A stretch of DNA of 64,000 nucleotides, from assembly GCF_000317125.1 (NCBI RefSeq), contig NC_019695.1, positions 1,972,336-2,036,335 on the forward strand, given 5' to 3'. Position 1 is the stretch's first letter, and the number at the start of each line of letters is the position of its first letter. Source of the stretch: Chroococcidiopsis thermalis PCC 7203 (GTDB taxonomy: Bacteria > Cyanobacteriota > Cyanobacteriia > Cyanobacteriales > Chroococcidiopsidaceae). The position numbers and the translations under genes are program-made. Shown here piece after piece: positions 51,023-59,430 of this stretch. The notes below the pieces were generated by a model that was not told the DNA's origin, did no database searches, and worked only from the letters and a program-made list of their open reading frames with translations.

Positions 51023-51608
51023 GACCTACCTCAATCGCAGTTCAAACAACAAAACAGCATGGCTAAGTCTTGCACCTAAGTCAAGATGCGATCGCACTTT
51101 TCTAATTGTTTCATTTCATTATCTCACCCTTATTCCCTCTTCTGCCTTTGGTGGTCATTTGTCATTAGCAAACAGGATGTAGGATGTAGGGTGTGGGGTG
51201 TGGCGAGTTAATTGCGACTTGCGAGTTGCAACTTGAATTGTCTCCTAACTCCTCAGTTTTGACTTTTGACTTTTGACTTTTGACTTTTGACTTCAAAAAA
51301 AAGACCAGCTTCCCATAGCTAGTCCAGTCAACTTATATTACGTTGTCGGCTACGATATTGAGGAATACCAAAACTGTGCGTTCCCATCGCTACAGCGGGC
51401 AAAAGCTTTTCCTCCCAACTGATATTGTAACGAGAAACACAGACTTTTTTAACAAAATTCACAAATTCTTGACTTAACTGAGCCAGAAGGTAGATGTTGC
51501 AAGGCAATAATTTGAAGTAATCATTAAGTTCGATCGCCATGCCTTGAGTGGAGAGGAGTAAATTTTTACTTCTGCGAGGGGCGTCAGACTTAACATCCGT
51601 GCGTGTAA
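51023..51608. other. Gap and possible small ORF beside RqcH
   Basis: Repeat blocks GTAGGAT/GTGGGGT heptamers (51174-51208), CGACTTG/GAGTTGC-type (51210-51237) and TTTTGAC (51257-51293). The interval 51328-51540 holds an uncertain short reading frame listed separately. Confidence 0.5.
51328..51540 (-). CDS. Uncertain small ORF downstream of RqcH
   Basis: About 70 residues from ATG 51540, MAIELNDYFKLLPCNIYLLAQL... ending RSRQRNIS. No family recognised and no Shine-Dalgarno. The frame overlaps the end of the RqcH gene if extended to 51657. It could be a real small gene or chance. Confidence 0.3.
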   Translation of the reverse strand: MAIELNDYFKLLPCNIYLLAQLSQEFVNFVKKVCVSRYNISWEEKLLPAVAMGTHSFGIPQYRSRQRNIS

Positions 51609-53351
51609 CTAGTTCGATTGTTGCAGATATTGCTCTGCTTGCAAAGGTTGCCCCCAAATCACCTGCTCTTGTTTGTAAATGGCAATTCCTGGCTTTGCTC
51701 CTTTTGGCTTGTAAACATATTTCGGCTCTGTATATATCACTGGTACGCGATCGCTTTGACGGGCGCGGCTGTAGTAGGCAGCAAAGTCAGCTGCAAACTG
51801 TAAATCTACTTCCTCTGGTTCAGCCCCAGGTGTAACCCGCATCAAAACGTGACTGCCAGGAATTTCTTGAGCATGAAACCACAGATCGTAATCTCCGGCA
51901 ACGCGAAAAGTCAATTGGTCGTTTTGGCGGTTGTTGCGTCCGACGAGTAGTTCAAAGCCACTGGGGGTAGAATAGCGATGAAAATTAACGCTGGAATCTT
52001 CATTCGCATTTCGCCGTCCGTAATCTGGTGCTTTGAGATATTTCTGTTGGATCAACTCCTCGCGAATTTCTTTGAGAGCTTCCAAGTCTTCTGTAGATTG
52101 ATACTTATCGACTTGAGCAACTGCGGCTTCGACTTGCTCTAGATAATCGCGTTCCTGTTCTACCTCGGCTAGTAGCGGTTCTACCGCACCTCTTGCTCGT
52201 TTGAGTTTACCCGCTTGCTTGTATAAACCTTGGGCATTCTGAATCGCATTTTTTTCGGGATTGAGGGCGATCGCTATTGGTTCTCCCGTTTCAAAGTCTG
52301 CTAGCGTAATTGACTTCATCCCTGGCAGCCATTCTTGGAGGTGAGCCATCAACAAGTCTGCCTGTTGGCGATAGCTATCGGCGCGATCGGATTGCTGCAA
52401 ACGTGCTTTAAAGCTATCGATCTTTTGCTGTAATTTTGCCAATAAGCTCTGAATTTTTTGACTTAACTGATATTGGAGTTGGCTGAATTCCTGTCTATTG
52501 AGTTGATTTGTATAATATTGGTTAAGTAACTCTTGAACGCTTGCTACAGGCTGAATCGCATTCCATTTTAAAACCGTGTATCCCGTTGCCGTCCAACCAG
52601 GAGAAAATTGGGCTGTTGCTAATGTTTGCAGCCACGCCTGCCAGTAATGAAATAGCTGCTGCCAATCTTCTGCTGTCAAGCTATCTGTTGATTGCTCTGG
52701 ATCTAAATCAGCTGCTTGCGCGATCGCCTCTATTAAAGTAGGACTGATACCGCGATAGCTTTTGAGCAAACAGCGTTTTAAAGCCGACGGTACGAGGCTT
52801 ACCCGTTCTTGCCAGCGCGAAAACGGCTCATCTAAAGCTGGAGCTGTCCCCGTCAGTGCGGGTGGTAATTCGTAACTTTGCCCAGTCTGAATTGGACGCA
52901 CGCTCGATTTCTGGGGGCTGACTTGATGTGCGGCTGTAGTAATCTCGTTTGCAGTATTTGTCAGGACGACATTACTATATTTGCCCATAATTTCCACGTA
53001 TACGTGCCAAAGTACGGGTTCCCCTGGACGACGGGCAAACTGTAAATCGACAACTCGTTCCCAAGGGACGACGGGACGACAAGAAATGAGAGCTAAACCA
53101 TTAAGTTGGTGCAGTAATTGTTGGCTAAAAGTAAAAGTATCTGGTTGTCGTGGTGGTGGAGTACCGATGCAAATGTGGGCTGCTTGAGGATGCCAAGATA
53201 TTTCTAGCCATCCACGCCGATCGAGTGTCCGTAGCGCTAGCAAAATCGTGTAGCGATCGCGTTGATAAACCTGCTCCAAACGAGCTGGAATCCAATCTTT
53301 ACTCAACTCGCTACAAGCAGCAGTAAGTGTCGTGAAGTCAACTGGTTGCAA
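51609..53351 (-). CDS. RqcH/NFACT family protein
   Basis: 580 residues. NFACT-N domain (~1-200, MQPVDFTTLTAACSEL start), long coiled coil (~285-445), and NFACT-R (~455-560, GFELLVGRNNRQNDQLTFRVAGDYDLWFHAQEIPGSHVLMR). Bacterial RqcH binds stalled 50S-peptidyl-tRNA and adds alanine tails for degradation; that role is inferred from the family. TTG start, no strong Shine-Dalgarno. Confidence 0.93.
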   Translation of the reverse strand: MQPVDFTTLTAACSELSKDWIPARLEQVYQRDRYTILLALRTLDRRGWLEISWHPQAAHICIGTPPPRQPDTFTFSQQLLHQLNGLALISCRPVVPWERVVDLQFARRPGEPVLWHVYVEIMGKYSNVVLTNTANEITTAAHQVSPQKSSVRPIQTGQSYELPPALTGTAPALDEPFSRWQERVSLVPSALKRCLLKSYRGISPTLIEAIAQAADLDPEQSTDSLTAEDWQQLFHYWQAWLQTLATAQFSPGWTATGYTVLKWNAIQPVASVQELLNQYYTNQLNRQEFSQLQYQLSQKIQSLLAKLQQKIDSFKARLQQSDRADSYRQQADLLMAHLQEWLPGMKSITLADFETGEPIAIALNPEKNAIQNAQGLYKQAGKLKRARGAVEPLLAEVEQERDYLEQVEAAVAQVDKYQSTEDLEALKEIREELIQQKYLKAPDYGRRNANEDSSVNFHRYSTPSGFELLVGRNNRQNDQLTFRVAGDYDLWFHAQEIPGSHVLMRVTPGAEPEEVDLQFAADFAAYYSRARQSDRVPVIYTEPKYVYKPKGAKPGIAIYKQEQVIWGQPLQAEQYLQQSN

Positions 53352-53692
53352 TTGAGGGATCTAGGGGTAAGGGATGAACTCAGAAGTCAAAAATTGTAGG
53401 GGCGGGTTCACCAGAAATACTGGTCAGAGTCAAAGACTATTGGTAAACTCGCCCGTACAGGTGTCAGAAGTCAGATTACTGATAACTGACAACTGATAAC
53501 TAATAACTAATTTTTCTTTTCTCTGTCTTTTGAAGGATATCTAAAGATAGATATTGGATAAAAATGCGCTCGAACTAAATAAAAAGCCTGGTTTTTGGGT
53601 GATTTTAGCCTTGTAACTCCAAATTTTTATAGATACCATGAAAAGTAGATATTTATTTGCCTCTCGCGCCGCATTTTTTGCGTTAATTTATC
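53352..53692. other. Gap between RqcH and RemA
   Basis: Contains the long GTAG inverted repeat (53396-53458) and GATAACT heptamers (about 53472-53512). Beyond 53515 there is no repeat; the remA promoter presumably lies in the last 150 bases. Confidence 0.55.
53396..53458. repeat. Inverted-repeat element, long GTAG type (63 bp)
   Basis: Ends GTAGGGGCGGGTTC and AAACTCGCCCGTAC around an AT-rich centre. Same family as 142-210, 4835-4897 and 58149-58216. Confidence 0.6.
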
Positions 53693-53956
53693 ATGGACAT
53701 TCAGTTAATCAACATCGGTTTTGGCAACATTGTATCTGCTAACCGAGTCGTTGCCATTGTCAGTCCAGAATCCGCACCTATCAAGCGTATCATTACTGAC
53801 GCACGGGATCGAGGACAGCTAATCGATGCGACCTACGGTCGGCGGACGCGGGCTGTGATCGTAACTGATTCCAGCCATGTGATTCTCTCAGCAATCCAAC
53901 CGGAAACAGTGGCGAATCGATTTGTGATCGGTCGCGACCATCATGGAGACAATTGA
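53693..53956 (+). CDS. remA: RemA/DUF370 family protein
   Basis: 87 residues, [33 protein letters not shown]... , with [19 protein letters not shown]. In Bacillus RemA is a DNA-binding regulator of matrix genes; in cyanobacteria the role is unproven. Lies 54-66 bases upstream of gmk, a conserved neighbour pair, so cotranscription is likely. Confidence 0.93.
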   Translation: MDIQLINIGFGNIVSANRVVAIVSPESAPIKRIITDARDRGQLIDATYGRRTRAVIVTDSSHVILSAIQPETVANRFVIGRDHHGDN

Positions 53957-54022
53957 GCTGGAGAAGCAGTAGTATGTGAAATAAACCATTTCGTTTTTTT
54001 CACTACAAAATTGGGAACGCGG

Positions 54023-54637
54023 ATGACGACAGGTTTGCCTACTCAAATTTCTCCTACCGTAATTCCAGGCTCGAAGGCTGGTCGGTTGATTGTACTCACA
54101 GGTCCTAGTGGCGTAGGCAAAGGTACGCTCATGCAATTGCTTTTGCAGCGTCACCCCCAGCTTTACCTGTCAATTTCAGTCACGACGCGCAGCCCTCGCC
54201 CTGGAGAAATTCACGGCAAACATTATTACTTCGCGAGCCGTGAAGAATTTCGACAAATGGTCGATCGCGGCGAATTACTAGAATGGGCTGAATTTGCAGG
54301 TAACTGCTACGGGACTCCTCGTCAACCAGTGGCAGAAAAGATCGGCGAGGGAAAAACTGCCATCTTAGAAATTGAATTAGAAGGAGCAAGACAAATCCGC
54401 GCTTCTTTTCCTGAAGTGCTACGCATTTTTATCTTACCACCTTCAATGGAAGAACTAGAGCAACGCTTGCGCAGTCGCGGTCAAGATTCAGAAGAGGCGA
54501 TCGCTCGTCGTCTGCGCCGCGCTCAAGCCGAAATTAATGCTGCTGGTGAATTCGATTACAAAGTCATCAACGATAATCGGGAAGCGGCACTGCAAGAAAT
54601 AGAAGCTATTTTATTTCCCGATTCTAGGCAAGATTAA
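54023..54637 (+). CDS. gmk: Guanylate kinase
   Basis: 204 residues from ATG 54023 (a TTG four codons earlier is possible). Phosphorylates GMP to GDP. P-loop [10 protein letters not shown] (~30-40), GMP-binding [20 protein letters not shown] and GNCYGT. Standard length and motifs. No Shine-Dalgarno. Follows remA. Confidence 0.96.
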   Translation: MTTGLPTQISPTVIPGSKAGRLIVLTGPSGVGKGTLMQLLLQRHPQLYLSISVTTRSPRPGEIHGKHYYFASREEFRQMVDRGELLEWAEFAGNCYGTPRQPVAEKIGEGKTAILEIELEGARQIRASFPEVLRIFILPPSMEELEQRLRSRGQDSEEAIARRLRRAQAEINAAGEFDYKVINDNREAALQEIEAILFPDSRQD

Positions 54638-54640
54638 CAA

Positions 54641-54702
54641 ATTAAATTGGTAATGAGTAACAGGTAATTGACAAACAGCAACTACCTATTACCTATTACC
54701 AA
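54641..54702. repeat. GGTAATT/CTATTAC heptamers between gmk and psaL
   Basis: Heptamer units in both orientations (AATTGGTAATG... and ...CTATTACC) fill the space between convergent gmk and psaL stops. Confidence 0.6.
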
Positions 54703-54708
54703 ACTACG

Positions 54709-55242
54709 TTATGAAAATAGCCCACCAAAAACGTTCTTGATGATAGCTATATTTGTTAGCACGAAGTAGGCAAACACCGCGCCACCAACGCCTCCAATCA
54801 AGAAGCCACTAATATAGTTGTTCCAGCTTTCTGGTGATTTGAAAGTAGAAGGAACTTGACCACCAGTGGTAGTAGTAGCAACAGGTTGAGGTGGATTGCT
54901 AGCAGAATACAAAGCCATAGTAGCAGTCATGATTGCCACCATACCTAAAGTACTGATCAATCCAGCAATGTTGGCAACATCTGTATCGCGTAACGGACCT
55001 AGCTTAGTAAAGGGTCCGAGTACCCAATAGCCATGTGCCATCCCAACTTCCAAACCTCGCCGCATGTCGGTAATACCTGGGCGATAGGCGGGTAAGTTAT
55101 TAATAAACCACTTCACCAAGCCGGAAGAATTTACTGGTGTTTCTAAGTTACTATTCTGAGGATCGCGCCCAGCAGGAAAGACAACTTCTTGATTTCTAGG
55201 ATCGCCGGGTCTATTTTTAGATGCATCTATTGCTTGCGCCAT
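54709..55242 (-). CDS. psaL: Photosystem I reaction centre subunit XI
   Basis: 177-residue thylakoid membrane protein that forms the PSI oligomer contact. Signature YRPGITDMRRGLEVGMAHGYWVLGPFTKLGPLRD (~53-85), three transmembrane segments, C-terminal IIKNVFGG. The C-terminal third has a long loop (SASNPPQPVATTTTGGQVP) before the last helix. Located after psaF-psaJ-psaJ on the same strand. In Chroococcidiopsis-type cyanobacteria the psaF-psaJ-psaL linkage was associated with tetrameric PSI. Start fixed by GGAG just before the ATG. Confidence 0.98.
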   Translation of the reverse strand: MAQAIDASKNRPGDPRNQEVVFPAGRDPQNSNLETPVNSSGLVKWFINNLPAYRPGITDMRRGLEVGMAHGYWVLGPFTKLGPLRDTDVANIAGLISTLGMVAIMTATMALYSASNPPQPVATTTTGGQVPSTFKSPESWNNYISGFLIGGVGGAVFAYFVLTNIAIIKNVFGGLFS

Positions 55243-55628
55243 ATTCTCCGTATGATATCAATAAGGTCGTGGCATCATTTTAGGTGAATAATTGTAGCCA
55301 AATATCAATTTAGACAGAGAAGTTAAAAAAAATTAATTTAGCGATCGCCGCCATATAGCAAGCGGCAAACACGCGAGTTTTCACTCTGTTTGCGTGGCGC
55401 AAAACTATTTCTTTTTGCGTTGTGCAAAACTACTTCTTTTTGCGTTGTGCAAAACTATTTTTTTTATGTAAAATCTACCAATCGCGCGATCGCTTATGCT
55501 GTCATTGCAATTTTAATACTCAATATTGAGACTTATAATATTGGGCTATCTCTAGATCTTATTATGTGTAGCGCTACATGCTTAAATTTCAGACTCTAGC
55601 TAGATGTGAGAAACTAATTAGTTTTAGC
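55243..55628 (-). promoter_or_regulatory. psaL upstream region with palindromes and 25-bp tandem repeats
   Basis: 386 bases between psaJ (copy 2) and psaL. Minus-strand order: palindrome TGTAGCGCTACA (55567-55578), palindrome CTCAATATTGAG (55520-55531), triplicate 25-bp repeat (55389-55463), then ~145 bases to the psaL ATG. The size suggests psaL has its own promoter here rather than relying only on psaF. No gene or HIP-type heptamer block. Confidence 0.55.
55389..55463. repeat. Three tandem 25-bp dyad repeats upstream of psaL
   Basis: Units begin at 55389, 55414 and 55439. Each begins TTTGCGTTGTGCAAA (first copy TTTGCGTGGCGCAAA), a dyad, followed by ACTATTTCTT-type sequence. Exact 25-base period. 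Could be protein-binding operators or hairpins in the RNA. Confidence 0.8.
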
Positions 55629-55784
55629 TCACGGCATTGGGTGAAAAAGTAAGTCAGGAAAAAAGTAGTTAAAAATTGCCCAAGTCGTGAAAGCCACAGA
55701 TACAGCAACCACAGCCAGCACTGGAGCTAAGGAAAGATACCTCTGAAGATAGTGTTTTTGTTCGTTCTCGTTCTGTTTTTGCAT
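55629..55784 (-). CDS. psaJ: Photosystem I subunit IX, second copy (PsaJ2)
   Basis: 51 residues. Starts MQKQNENEQKHYLQRYLSLAP, one membrane helix (VLAVVAVSVAFTTWAIFNYFF) and the conserved end [11 protein letters not shown]. Seven residues longer at the N-terminus than copy 1. The helix Glu that binds a chlorophyll in the Thermosynechococcus structure is Ile here (I37); the C-terminal His (H48) is kept. GGGAG 11 bases before the ATG. Confidence 0.93.
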   Translation of the reverse strand: MQKQNENEQKHYLQRYLSLAPVLAVVAVSVAFTTWAIFNYFFPDLLFHPMP

Positions 55785-56005
55785 GAATTTTGGTCTCCCG
55801 ACCAGTGTAATGATTTGCTAAAGCATGAAACGCGCTATGCACTTAATTGATAGTAATTTGCGAGTTTCAAACCGCCATCATCCGCTTGGTCGATCGACCG
55901 TCAGGCTGTTAAGAACCAGAGGGTAGAGAACAGAACGAAAAAAGAGTAGCAACGATCGCAATTCTCTCCGATCTATCCCCTCACCTCTAGCTCAAACACC
56001 CCTAC

Positions 56006-56140
56006 TTATGGCAAGGGATGGAAGAGAAGATCGGGGAAGAAGTAGTTAAACACAATTAACCACACAGCTGTTTCAGCCAGCCATGCAAATAGCAAAACTG
56101 GTGCGAGAGAAAGATATTGCAGAAAATATTTTTGTTGCAT
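56006..56140 (-). CDS. psaJ: Photosystem I subunit IX, first copy (PsaJ1)
   Basis: 44-residue, single-helix PSI protein. [16 protein letters not shown] then a membrane helix and [14 protein letters not shown]. Adjacent to psaF (41 bases) as usual. The helix Glu that ligands a chlorophyll in other PsaJ is Val (V30); the ligand His (H41) is kept. GGGAG ten bases upstream of the ATG. A diverged second copy follows 221 bases downstream. Confidence 0.94.
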   Translation of the reverse strand: MQQKYFLQYLSLAPVLLFAWLAETAVWLIVFNYFFPDLLFHPLP

Positions 56141-56180
56141 TTGTAGCTCTCCCAAGTATTTCAAACAAAGTAACGTTCAA

Positions 56181-56684
56181 TTAGCGCGGAGAAATGGGGA
56201 TTTCTTCGTCTTTAGCAGTGAGTTCGCCTGAGAGCAACTCTTTCACGGCGGCTAGGGGCCAAGCAAACGCTGACACCATGCTCTGAAATGCTAAGGGAAC
56301 ATCAATGATGACTTCTTTGATTTCGGTTTCACTAGCATACTTTTTCTTGGTGGCTTGCAGATAGGCACGCCCCGCCCAGCCGATCTGACCGGCAATGTAG
56401 AGAAACATAATGCTAGGAATTAAAAAATCGCCAGCGCGATCGAGACGACCATCAACAACCAGGTGGGGTAGACCTTCAGGACCACACATTGCTTGAGCGT
56501 ACCGCTCAAACCGCTTTTCACCCGATTGCGGATCGGCAGTTGTATTGCGGGCTGCTTGTGCCCGTTGAACAAATGCAGGAGAGTCACTGCAACGTACTAA
56601 ATTAACTTGCTGTGCTTGAGCTGGTGGAGCAAATGTAAACCACAGTCCACCAATAACTAAGATCAGCGCAAACAATCGACGCAT
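56181..56684 (-). CDS. psaF: Photosystem I reaction centre subunit III
   Basis: 167 residues, plastocyanin/cytochrome c6 docking subunit on the lumen side. Signal peptide [18 protein letters not shown]; mature chain [23 protein letters not shown], the lumenal Cys pair C32 and C66-type ([15 protein letters not shown]) and a C-terminal membrane helix. AAGGA before the ATG. First gene of psaF-psaJ-psaJ-psaL. Confidence 0.97.
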   Translation of the reverse strand: MRRLFALILVIGGLWFTFAPPAQAQQVNLVRCSDSPAFVQRAQAARNTTADPQSGEKRFERYAQAMCGPEGLPHLVVDGRLDRAGDFLIPSIMFLYIAGQIGWAGRAYLQATKKKYASETEIKEVIIDVPLAFQSMVSAFAWPLAAVKELLSGELTAKDEEIPISPR

Positions 56685-57073
56685 GGAATTGTTTCCTTTT
56701 GTTACAAAACAAAAAGTTTATTTTACAAAATGAATCAGTTTGTACAGTATGTTTGCACGCACTTGGAAGCAATCATACTCTCGCGCGCGATCCTAGTAAA
56801 GTTAGAGCAAATCAAAGTTTAAGCTACTTAATATAGGGAGTAGGGAGCAGTTATCAGTTATCAGTAACCAGTTGTCAGGGAGACAAGGGGGGCAAGGGGG
56901 ACAAGGGGGACAAGGGGGACAAGGTTGCTGAGGGAGCAAGACAAGTCGCAGGTCGCAAGTCGCAAGTCGCAATTAATTCACCATACCCCACACCCTACAC
57001 CCCACACCCTACACCCCACACCCCACACCCCACACCCCACACCCTACACCCCACACCCCACACCCCTCCGACA
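56685..57073. other. Repeat-filled gap between psaF and tsaD
   Basis: About 390 bases between divergent genes. First 150 bases hold the psaF promoter region; 56840-57066 is repeat: CAGTTAT heptamers, ACAAGGGGG nonamers (56879-56922), a CTGAGGGAG unit, GTCGCAA heptamers (56944-56971) and CACACCC heptamers (56985-57066), reaching seven bases from the tsaD ATG. So the tsaD leader is entirely repeat. Confidence 0.65.
56879..57066. repeat. Stacked nonamer and heptamer repeats before tsaD
   Basis: Nonamers ACAAGGGGG (56879-56922), heptamers GTCGCAA (56944-56971), heptamers CACACCC (56985-57066). Longest uninterrupted heptamer run in the window (about twelve units). Confidence 0.8.
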
Positions 57074-58120
57074 ATGGCTACAGTTTTAGCGATAGAAACA
57101 AGTTGTGATGAAACTGCGGTGGCGATTGTTAAGAATCGTCAAGTTTGTAGCAGTGTTGTTAACTCCCAGATCTTAGTACATAGTCAGTATGGGGGAGTTG
57201 TACCAGAGGTTGCTTCGCGCCAGCATTTAGAAATTATCAATCAGGCGATCGCCCTAGCTCTAGAGCAAGCTGAAATGAACTGGCTAGATCTGGATGGGAT
57301 TGCGGCGACTTGCGCGCCTGGCTTGGTTGGTGCTTTGATGGTGGGCATCACGGCAGCAAAAACTTTAGCATTAATCCATCAAAAGCCTTTTTTGGGCGTA
57401 CATCACCTAGAAGGGCATATTTACGCTAACTACTTGAGCGAACCAAGTTTGCAACCGCCTTTTTTGTGCTTGTTAGTTTCTGGCGGACACACTAGCTCGA
57501 TCTACGTTAAAGATTGCGGCGTGTACGAGACATTAGGTGAAACCCGCGATGATGCGGCTGGAGAAGCCTTTGATAAAGTTGCACGGCTCTTGCAATTGGG
57601 ATATCCTGGCGGTCCCATCATTGACAAATTGGCACAGACAGGTAATGCTCAAGCTTTTTCCTTGCCAGAGGGAAATATTTCTCGATCGCAGGGTGGTTAT
57701 CATCCCTATGATTCGAGTTTTAGCGGCTTGAAAACAGCAGTACTGCGATTGGTAAGACAGTTAGAGCAGAATGGTGCTGTACCAGTGGCAGATGTAGCGG
57801 CAAGTTTTCAGGAAACAGTAGCGCGATCGCTAACTAAACGGGCGATCGCTTGCGCTCGTGACTATGGCTTAGAAACTATCGCTGTAGGTGGTGGAGTTGC
57901 AGCCAACAGCAGCCTCAGAAAACACCTGCAAGTAGCAGCAGCCAGTCATAATCTGCGCGTGTTATTTCCGCCTTTAAAGCTCTGTACTGATAACGCTGCC
58001 ATGATTGGTTGTGCTGCTGCCGACCATCTTAACCGAGGGCATACCTCACCCTTAACTTTGGGCGTGCAGTCGCGTTTATCACTTAGAGATGTGATGCAAC
58101 TGTATTCAGTTAACAATTGA
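57074..58120 (+). CDS. tsaD: tRNA N6-adenosine threonylcarbamoyltransferase
   Basis: 348-residue ASKHA-fold enzyme (YgjD/Gcp/Kae1) forming t6A37 in ANN-decoding tRNAs with TsaB/E/C. Metal site HHLEGH (~112-117), [31 protein letters not shown], and [10 protein letters not shown]. Divergent from psaF. ATG follows a repeat leader with no Shine-Dalgarno. Confidence 0.97.
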   Translation: MATVLAIETSCDETAVAIVKNRQVCSSVVNSQILVHSQYGGVVPEVASRQHLEIINQAIALALEQAEMNWLDLDGIAATCAPGLVGALMVGITAAKTLALIHQKPFLGVHHLEGHIYANYLSEPSLQPPFLCLLVSGGHTSSIYVKDCGVYETLGETRDDAAGEAFDKVARLLQLGYPGGPIIDKLAQTGNAQAFSLPEGNISRSQGGYHPYDSSFSGLKTAVLRLVRQLEQNGAVPVADVAASFQETVARSLTKRAIACARDYGLETIAVGGGVAANSSLRKHLQVAAASHNLRVLFPPLKLCTDNAAMIGCAAADHLNRGHTSPLTLGVQSRLSLRDVMQLYSVNN

Positions 58121-58413
58121 CAGTTATCAGTTATCAAGAGACAAAGTTGTAGGGGCGGGTTGATTCCCAGATGTCTGTTAATCCAGGCGCAATCTGGTAG
58201 TCAAACCCGCTTTTACAGTAGTTAAGCGTAATAACCAATTACCCATTACCTATTACCCATTACCATTCTTTCCATTCTCCGTATTTTCACGTTAAGTCTT
58301 TACTATTTTTGTAATTTGAATAAAGTTTTCATAAATATACCTGGAGATGGTTAGACATCCTCAGTGAATTCCAGTATGGTTTTATACATGTAAGGTTTAT
58401 TAGTAATATTTAT
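58121..58413. other. Gap with GTAG element between tsaD and unknown gene
   Basis: CAGTTAT heptamers (58119-58136), long GTAG inverted repeat (58149-58216), CCATTAC/ACCAATT heptamers (58229-58266), then an AT-rich 140 bases with the promoter for the unknown gene. No coding sequence. Confidence 0.55.
58149..58216. repeat. Inverted-repeat element, long GTAG type (68 bp)
   Basis: Ends GTAGGGGCGGGTTG and AAACCCGCTTTTAC with unique AT-rich centre. Fourth member of the family in the window. Confidence 0.6.
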
Positions 58414-59430
58414 ATGTCTCTAGATGTGCAAGAAATTAAGAGTGCAATTAGAATTCACGACTATATTTCACAATTAGAAAAGCTAACAAAATTAACTCTA
58501 AAAAACTCAGATATTATGCTGGGTGCGCCGAAAACTAAACTTGTTTTTGACTTACCGACTCACAATAAACCTTGCTACGAGTATGTCGAGCAACTGTATC
58601 AAGAAATTGGCGATCGCGATTTGCTGATGCAAGCTCTAAGAACGGGCTGGCATTATATCAGTTCTAACGGTACAACAATTCCCGTATCGAAAGAAAAGTA
58701 TTTTCAGCAATTAAACTCCTCTCAAGCATTTCGCGTTGCCAAACAGAGAGGCTATCAAGTTCCAGAGAAATTTTTAACTACTAAACAGTTTTGCTACGGG
58801 CAGTATGAAGCTTATTCTGCTATGCATGAAATTATGCATGGTAAGGCATTAGGAATTTGGTCTAACAAAGCTAATTTCTCTAATTTTATGTATAACTATG
58901 CCAAGTTTTATAAAGCAATTAAACTAATTGCTCCTCAATTTATCGTACCGAGTTCTAGCTATCAATCTTCTATTCCATATATTTTAGACCAACTGTGGGT
59001 GGCGAGTCATAACAGCAACCAAGTTAGATTATTAGGCTTAGAAGTTGCTGGCGAACAACATTTTCTGAATGGAGGACACAGCAAAACTTTAGGGAATGAA
59101 AAGTATCTAGAAAAACTAGGTTTTGAGATGTATCATGTCGCCAGTTGGTGGTGTCGGGTAGATCCATATCGCGTTATTTGTGAATTTTTAAAAGAGTCGG
59201 GAATTTTTCCTGAAGCACAACAATATTTAATTGGTGCAGAACTAGATACGATTGATAAATACGTCTGCGGTATTTGCCACCGTCCGATGGTAAGACTAGG
59301 TTGGGATTGGATTCAACAGTGTCAAATTGGCGATCGCACGGTTTACGCTCACAAACACTGTGTCGCGCACAAAGTTGCTGACAAGCTTTCAACTAGAGGA
59401 AGATTAGACGTGCAATCGCAAAGATGCTAG
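58414..59430 (+). CDS. Unrecognised protein with nuclease-like core and C-terminal zinc-finger-like motif
   Basis: 338 residues. I do not recognise a family. The segment YILDQLW...RLLGLEVAGEQHFLNGGHSKTLGNEKYLEKLGFEMYHV (~189-241) follows the D...ExxGE.H pattern of PD-(D/E)XK/Vsr-like nucleases (D192, E210, E214, H216). Residues 285-316 have CGICHRP...HKHC, a Cys/His cluster resembling a zinc site. The N-terminal ~180 residues are of unknown type. Its 3' end overlaps the convergent phosphate permease by 38 bases. AT-richer than neighbours. Possibly a DNA repair or defence enzyme; this is inference. Confidence 0.7.
   Translation: MSLDVQEIKSAIRIHDYISQLEKLTKLTLKNSDIMLGAPKTKLVFDLPTHNKPCYEYVEQLYQEIGDRDLLMQALRTGWHYISSNGTTIPVSKEKYFQQLNSSQAFRVAKQRGYQVPEKFLTTKQFCYGQYEAYSAMHEIMHGKALGIWSNKANFSNFMYNYAKFYKAIKLIAPQFIVPSSSYQSSIPYILDQLWVASHNSNQVRLLGLEVAGEQHFLNGGHSKTLGNEKYLEKLGFEMYHVASWWCRVDPYRVICEFLKESGIFPEAQQYLIGAELDTIDKYVCGICHRPMVRLGWDWIQQCQIGDRTVYAHKHCVAHKVADKLSTRGRLDVQSQRC

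Noticed and set aside
55390-55599. Plus-strand frame over the 25-bp repeats near psaL
   Set aside because: Follows repeats, lacks any family likeness, and lies in the psaL upstream region.
54709-56684. Far-red light (FaRLiP) photosystem cluster
   Set aside because: No psaA2/psaB2, phytochrome or other FaRLiP genes are present; the genes look like the standard PSI set.
56879-57066. CRISPR-like array before tsaD
   Set aside because: Units are 7 and 9 bases without spacers; this is simple tandem repeat. No cas genes nearby.
58414-59430. Prophage or insertion-sequence gene
   Set aside because: Although the nuclease-like gene is AT-rich, there are no transposase, integrase or phage structural genes around it and no flanking terminal repeats.
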